In this document: positions 6,739 through 10,320 of the stretch, one piece after another
How the letters are laid out: the number at the start of each line of letters is the position of its first letter
Numbering within the stretch: the stretch's first letter is position 1
Source: CAYNLY01 sp964398225
GTDB lineage: Bacteria > Pseudomonadota > Zetaproteobacteria > Mariprofundales > Mariprofundaceae
Direction: 5' to 3'
NCBI GenBank assembly: GCA_964398225.1
Contig: CAYNLY010000052.1
Location: forward strand, 1 to 10,320
DNA: 10,320 nt
Notes under the pieces: generated by a model
What the model was told of the DNA's origin: nothing
Database searches by the model: none
Seen by the model: the letters and a program-made list of their open reading frames with translations, nothing else
Program-made: the position numbers and the translations under genes

Positions 6739-7520
6739 CAGCCGCCTCCAAGGTGGCGAAGCAGGAGGGGCATGGCCCGCGCAAGCCCCGAAAAGGCTTC
6801 ATGCATCAGCGCGACGATCGCGGGCATGCCCAGCGCCAGCGTCAGCAGACCCAGGCCCACCGTGAGCGGGAAGCTGACGAAGAACACCTGAATCTGCGGC
6901 ACGGCCCGGGCAAGCAGGCCGAGCGCGATGTAGATGAAGGTCAGCAGCAGCATCACGGGCGCGGCGAGCTTCACGGCGAGCACGAACATCGCCGCCGCCC
7001 CCTGCACGATGTCCTCAAGGCCTCCCGGGTGGAAGGGGCGTCCGACCGGGAACAGCCGGAACGAATCCGCGAGGCTCTGAAGAAACACGTGGTGGGCGCC
7101 GGCCGCAAGCCAGACCAGCATCGCCAGCGTGAGCGCCAGCTGCGAGATCACCGACTGCTGGCTGGACGTGGCCGGGTCGAACACGTTGGCCACCGTCATG
7201 CCCATCTGGAAGCTCATGATCTGGCCGGCAAACTGCGCGGCCGCGAAGATCAGCTGGGAAAGAAGCGCCAGCGCGCCGGCGATCAGCATTTCCCGGACGG
7301 CCGCAACCGCAAGCGCAATGGGCGAGAGCGACGCTCCTTCCGGCAGGGGAGGGACGACCGGCACGAGCAGAACCGTCAGCACGCCGATCAGCCCCGCCTT
7401 GACGGGCGCGGGCACGAGCTGATGGCCGATGACCGGCATCAGGATCACGATCATCGAAACGCGCAGCAGCACCATCAGGGCGGCGGCGATCGACGCGGGC
7501 TCGGGCCACGGAACGGGCAT
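6738..7520 (-). CDS. fliR: FliR (flagellar export gate membrane protein)
   Basis: This is a 260-residue, very hydrophobic protein of normal FliR length. It shows an N-terminal helix with Arg (LLRVSMIVILMPVIG), then several membrane helices, the conserved AAQFAGQIMSFQMGMTVANVFDP segment split across about residues 90-113, and a hydrophobic C-terminal half (LLTFIYIALGLLARAVPQIQVF). In flagellar export gates FliR forms the FliP5FliQ4FliR1 core with its upstream neighbours. The start is ATG at 7520, three bases after the fliQ stop (TAG at 7526-7524). No clear Shine-Dalgarno sequence is present, so translation is probably coupled to fliQ. Its stop overlaps the flhB ATG by one base. Confidence 0.96.
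   Translation of the reverse strand: MPVPWPEPASIAAALMVLLRVSMIVILMPVIGHQLVPAPVKAGLIGVLTVLLVPVVPPLPEGASLSPIALAVAAVREMLIAGALALLSQLIFAAAQFAGQIMSFQMGMTVANVFDPATSSQQSVISQLALTLAMLVWLAAGAHHVFLQSLADSFRLFPVGRPFHPGGLEDIVQGAAAMFVLAVKLAAPVMLLLTFIYIALGLLARAVPQIQVFFVSFPLTVGLGLLTLALGMPAIVALMHEAFSGLARAMPLLLRHLGGG
6745..6749 (-). promoter_or_regulatory. Ribosome-binding site for flhB
   Basis: GGAGG lies 6 bases before the flhB ATG at 6738, inside the end of fliR. It fixes the flhB start. Confidence 0.8.
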
Positions 7521-7523
7521 CGG

Positions 7524-7793
7524 CTAGTTCAGCAGGCTGGGGATGCGCTCAAGGATCTGGCGGGTGAAGCTGACCATGCGCTCGGTCATCCACGGCGCGG
7601 CGAAGATCGCGACCGCAAACACCGCGATGATCTTCGGAACGAAGGTCAGCGTCATTTCCTGGATCTGGGTGACCGCCTGAATCAGCGAAATGATCACGCC
7701 GACGACCAGCGCGACGGCGAGCATCGGCAGCGACATCCAGAGGATCATCCGGATGGCTTCGCTTCCGATCTGGATTACGGTGTCCGGCTCCAT
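7524..7793 (-). CDS. fliQ: FliQ (small flagellar export gate protein)
   Basis: This is an 89-residue protein, the family's usual size, with two transmembrane helices (about 13-38 and 48-70). Conserved features include MEPDTVIQIGSEAIRMIL at the N-terminus, ISLIQAVTQIQEMTLTFVPK in the loop, and PWM near the second helix end. Four copies pack around FliP/FliR in the export gate. ATG at 7793 is chosen because the following residues align with the FliQ start. An in-frame TTG at 7820 would add nine residues (MARALLCAG) that the family does not have. No Shine-Dalgarno sequence precedes the ATG; instead a perfect 8-base hairpin abuts it. The gap from the upstream kinase stop is 30 bases, the longest in the operon. 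Confidence 0.95.
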   Translation of the reverse strand: MEPDTVIQIGSEAIRMILWMSLPMLAVALVVGVIISLIQAVTQIQEMTLTFVPKIIAVFAVAIFAAPWMTERMVSFTRQILERIPSLLN

Positions 7794-7817
7794 GCCCGCG
7801 CAAAGCAAGGCGCGGGC
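7794..7817 (-). promoter_or_regulatory. Perfect GC-only hairpin directly upstream of the fliQ start
   Basis: On the transcribed strand the arms GCCCGCGC (7817-7810) and GCGCGGGC (7801-7794) are perfectly complementary around an 8-base loop CTTGCTTT. The 3' arm ends at the base before the fliQ ATG and occupies the place of a ribosome-binding site. There is no U-tract, so it is not a classical terminator. A copy of the 5' arm lies at 7835-7828 inside the last codons of the kinase. A regulatory function (translation coupling, or lowering fliQ expression) is inferred; the inverted repeat itself is certain. Confidence 0.5.
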
Positions 7818-7835
7818 CAAGAGCTAGGCGCGGGC
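7808..7835 (-). repeat. 10-base direct repeat flanking the kinase stop codon
   Basis: GCCCGCGCCT occurs at 7835-7826, overlapping the last kinase codons and the first base of its TAG stop, and again at 7817-7808, with 18-base spacing. Either copy can pair with the hairpin arm at 7801-7794, allowing two mutually exclusive stems. It may be chance in GC-rich sequence, a small tandem duplication, or a scar of the kinase gene's insertion. Confidence 0.5.
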
Positions 7836-10214
7836 GATGATCGATTCGACCGTGTTCAGAAGTTTCTCGGGCTGGAACGGCTTGGGCAGGGCCGCATCCG
7901 CCATGCCCTCGCCGACATGGTTGTGAATGTCGTGCTGGGCGTAGCCCGAGCAGAGCACGACCCGCGCCTCGGGATCGAGCGTCTTGATCTCTTTCAGCGC
8001 GGCCAGTCCGTCCATGACCGGCATGGTCATGTCCAGCAGCACGCAGCCGATCCGGTCGCGATGCACGCGGTAGGCATCGAGCGCTTCCTGGCCGTTGCGT
8101 GCGGTGAGGACTTCGAAGTCCGCTTCGGCGAGGATTTCGCCGGCGATTTCTCGGATGAAGGGCTCGTCGTCGACGACGAGCACGGTCCGGCGGGTGCTCC
8201 TGCCGCTCGGGCCTCCGGCCCTTTGTTCGTCGCCGGTCTCCTCGGCGGCAAGCGAAAGCGGCAGCAGCACCTCGAAGCTCGATCCTTCGCCCGGCCTGCT
8301 GGTCACGCTGAGTCCGCCGCCGTATTTGCGCACGATGCCCAAAAGCGCCGACAGCCCCAGCCCGCGGCCGGTGAACTTGGTCGAGAAGAACGGCTCGAAA
8401 ATGCGCCGGACGGTTTTCTCGTCCATACCGCAGCCGTTATCCGTCACCTGGATGAACAGATAGTCGCCGGGTGCGAGGAAGCTTGCGCCCACCAGCTTCG
8501 AGATCTCCTCGGCGCTCAGGCGGCGCACACCGGTAGCCAGCTCGATTTCGCCTTCGCGGTCCGGGCCGATCGCGTCGTTGGCGTTCGTGATCAGGTTCAT
8601 CACCACCTGCTTGATCTGCCCGGGCGAAAGCCGGAGCGGCGGGAGCCCCTCGGCCAGCGCCAGCTTGAGCCGCACGCCCTTGTGCAGCGAAACCTCGAGC
8701 AGCTGCCCCATGCTTTCGACCAGCCGGTTGATGTGCACGGCGGTTTCCCGGTCGGTGTCGCGTCCGGCGTAGGCCATCATCTGCTGGCAGATCTCGGCCG
8801 CGCTCTGGCTTGCCTCGGTGATCCGGTTCAGATGCTTCTGGGCCGGGTGATCGGCGGTAAGCTTCCTGCGCGCGAGATCCGCATTGCCCATGATCGCGGC
8901 GAGCAGGTTGTTGAAATCGTGGGCGACGCCGCCCGCCAGCACCCCCAGGCTTTCGAGCCGCTGGACATGCTCGAGGCGCTCGCGTTCGGCCTTGGCCTCG
9001 GTGATGTCCTGCTGGACGACGACATGGAAGATGATCTGACCCCGCTCGTTTTTCACCGGCGCCATCGAGCGCGAAACCACGCGGATGCGCCCGTCCGCCC
9101 GGCGGATGCGCAGCTCGCCTTCCCATTTCCGGCCGTCGTTCAGGTGCGCGAGCATCGCCTCGTAGATTTCCGGATCGGCGTCCGGATCGCGCAGGATCGA
9201 GGCGAAGCTTCCAACCGCCTGTTCGCGGGTGTAGCCGGTCTGCTCGCAGAAGGCCCGGTTGCAGTCGAGGATGCGCGCTTCCGGATCGGTGATGAAGATC
9301 GCGTTCGGCGCCGCGTCGATCGCGGCCTGCATGCGCAGAATGGCCTCCTTCTGCAGCTCGCGCTCGGTCACGTCGCGAAGCACGATCGTGATCCGGTCCG
9401 CATCCCTGGCCGGCGGCGAGGCGGAGAGCTCGATGCGGATCTGTTCGCCGCCGGCGCGGACGGCGGGCACGGTCAGCGGACGGCCGCCGAGGAAGCGCGG
9501 TGTTTCGCTTTCCAGATCCTGCCGGAACAGCGTCCGGTGCCGCGTGCGGATCGGGGGCGGCATCAGCACGTCCAGCGCCTGCCCGACCAGCTTGTTCTCG
9601 GGCCAGCCGAAGATCCGGTGCGCGGCCGGGTTCGCATAGTGGATGATGCCCTGGCGGTCCACCGAAAGGATGCCGTCGGCCGCGCGCGCAAGCGCTGTCT
9701 GATATTCATGCTTGCGGATGGCAAGCTCCCGGTTCTTGCGCTCGATCGCGAGCGTGAGCGCGAACACCTCGGCCGCCGCCTCGATGATCGCGCGCTCCCG
9801 GTCGGAGGGCGCATCGCCGGTCTTGAGGTAGAGTGTGAGCACGCCGACGATCCCGCCCTCGTGACGCAGTGGCTGGACCAGGTGACCGTGATCCTCCATG
9901 TCCGTGGTGCGGATTTCGTGGTGTTCGTCCACATGCCGCGTATGCACCGGTTCGCCGGATTCCAGAACCCGGCCGCAGAGGCACTCTCCCGGTGCGACCA
10001 CCCGGCATCGCCGTGCCAGTTCCTCGCCGCAGCGATGCTGGACGATCAGATGCAGCCAGCCATCCACGGCCATGAACACGCACCCCCTGGATTCCAGTCT
10101 CAGCGCGGGAAGCGCAAGCAGCGCGGCGAGCATCCGCTCCAGACGGGCCTCCAGCGGCGCGTCGGTGGCGGCCGTGTGCATCAGCGTTTCGAGAATGCGC
10201 AAGGTGTCGCTCAT
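7824..10214 (-). CDS. Hybrid sensor histidine kinase (GAF-PAS-PAS-HisKA-HATPase-REC) inside the flagellar operon
   Basis: This is a 796-residue soluble hybrid kinase with no transmembrane segment. An N-terminal GAF-like domain (about 20-157) contains a cysteine cluster (C45, C62, C70, C78, C80; GECLCGRVLESGEPV) and HGHLVQPL. PAS 1 (about 170-283) has ADGILSVDRQGIIHYANPAA. PAS 2 (about 293-406) has AIFITDPEARILDCNRAF. The HisKA H-box LAGGVAHDFNNLL carries phospho-acceptor His432. HATPase_c has the N box (VMNLITNANDAIG), DNGCGMD and GRGLGL. The C-terminal receiver has D682/D683, acceptor D728 (LLDMTMPVMDG) and K778. All catalytic residues appear present. There is no DNA-binding output domain, so phosphate may pass to a separate receiver or phosphotransfer protein not seen here. 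The start ATG at 10214 overlaps the fliP stop as ATGA, without a Shine-Dalgarno sequence. The ligand and target are unknown. Confidence 0.95.
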   Translation of the reverse strand: MSDTLRILETLMHTAATDAPLEARLERMLAALLALPALRLESRGCVFMAVDGWLHLIVQHRCGEELARRCRVVAPGECLCGRVLESGEPVHTRHVDEHHEIRTTDMEDHGHLVQPLRHEGGIVGVLTLYLKTGDAPSDRERAIIEAAAEVFALTLAIERKNRELAIRKHEYQTALARAADGILSVDRQGIIHYANPAAHRIFGWPENKLVGQALDVLMPPPIRTRHRTLFRQDLESETPRFLGGRPLTVPAVRAGGEQIRIELSASPPARDADRITIVLRDVTERELQKEAILRMQAAIDAAPNAIFITDPEARILDCNRAFCEQTGYTREQAVGSFASILRDPDADPEIYEAMLAHLNDGRKWEGELRIRRADGRIRVVSRSMAPVKNERGQIIFHVVVQQDITEAKAERERLEHVQRLESLGVLAGGVAHDFNNLLAAIMGNADLARRKLTADHPAQKHLNRITEASQSAAEICQQMMAYAGRDTDRETAVHINRLVESMGQLLEVSLHKGVRLKLALAEGLPPLRLSPGQIKQVVMNLITNANDAIGPDREGEIELATGVRRLSAEEISKLVGASFLAPGDYLFIQVTDNGCGMDEKTVRRIFEPFFSTKFTGRGLGLSALLGIVRKYGGGLSVTSRPGEGSSFEVLLPLSLAAEETGDEQRAGGPSGRSTRRTVLVVDDEPFIREIAGEILAEADFEVLTARNGQEALDAYRVHRDRIGCVLLDMTMPVMDGLAALKEIKTLDPEARVVLCSGYAQHDIHNHVGEGMADAALPKPFQPEKLLNTVESIIARA

Positions 10215-10320
10215 CGGAAGCTAGCGAGCAAGGATGAGGCCAGCAGGTGCCAGCCGTCAACCAGCACGAACAGAATGATTTTCAGCGGCAGCGAGATCAT
10301 CACCGGCGGCAGCATCATCA
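10211..10320 (-). CDS. fliP: FliP, C-terminal end (partial; flagellar export gate protein)
   Basis: Thirty-five C-terminal residues and the TGA stop (10213-10211) are present; the gene continues beyond the right edge. The peptide contains MMLPPVMISLPLKIILFVL followed by VDGWHLLASSLLASF, matching the highly conserved FliP C-terminus (usually PPVMISLPFK...LFVLVDGW.L...SL..SF). FliP is the main component of the FliP-FliQ-FliR export channel. Its stop codon overlaps the start of the hybrid kinase, so fliP and fliQ are separated by that gene instead of being adjacent as they usually are. Confidence 0.9.
   Translation of the reverse strand, partial: MMLPPVMISLPLKIILFVLVDGWHLLASSLLASFR

Noticed and set aside
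3382..6891. A 1169-codon open frame on the plus strand, antisense to flhF, flhA, flhB and fliR
   Set aside because: It is antisense to four clearly identified genes with conserved motifs. Its product is low-complexity and rich in His, Arg, Gln and Asp, as expected for the complement of GC-biased coding sequence; no domain is recognisable.
7794..7817. The fliP/kinase-to-fliQ hairpin as a rho-independent terminator
   Set aside because: The stem is followed at once by the fliQ ATG and GC-rich coding sequence, with no run of T on the transcribed strand.
7794..7820. TTG start at 7820 giving a 98-residue FliQ
   Set aside because: The nine extra residues do not belong to the FliQ family, and the ATG at 7793 gives the usual 89 residues. 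It cannot be excluded, since no ribosome-binding site marks either start.

Overview
The window is one densely packed, minus-strand flagellar operon from a GC-rich Gram-negative bacterium, probably a proteobacterium with polar flagella. FlhF and FlhG genes in series with the export-gate genes point that way. The sequence does not allow a genus or class to be named. The sigma factor looks somewhat deltaproteobacterial, and the order fliP..fliQ-fliR-flhB-flhA-flhF-flhG..fliA-(SwrB-like) resembles both deltaproteobacterial and Bacillus fla/che operons.

Read in the direction of transcription (right to left), the layout is: the 3' end of fliP; an unexpected 796-residue hybrid histidine kinase (GAF-PAS-PAS-HisKA-HATPase-REC); fliQ; fliR; flhB; flhA; flhF; flhG (a MinD-like ATPase); a 72-residue two-helix membrane protein of unknown function; fliA (sigma-28); a 209-residue membrane-anchored coiled-coil protein with two helix-turn-helix-like repeats, resembling SwrB/DUF2802 proteins; and the 5' end of a further gene, perhaps related to the FliK hook-length protein. 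No tRNA, rRNA, CRISPR array, insertion sequence or convincing terminator was seen, and there is no gene-free stretch longer than 30 bases.

The genes form a coherent set. FliP/FliQ/FliR/FlhB/FlhA are the membrane core of the flagellar type III export gate. FlhF and FlhG set flagellar number and position. FliA switches on late flagellar genes. The SwrB-like protein probably assists basal-body or export function. Almost every junction is an overlap or a gap of a few bases (ATGA, GTGA, TGATG), so the whole block is probably one translationally coupled transcript. The main unusual points are the sensor kinase translationally joined to fliP, a perfect GC hairpin abutting the fliQ start, an FlhF with a non-canonical G3 motif paired with an FlhG lacking the FlhF-activating N-terminal helix, and the duplicated helix-turn-helix in the SwrB-like protein.
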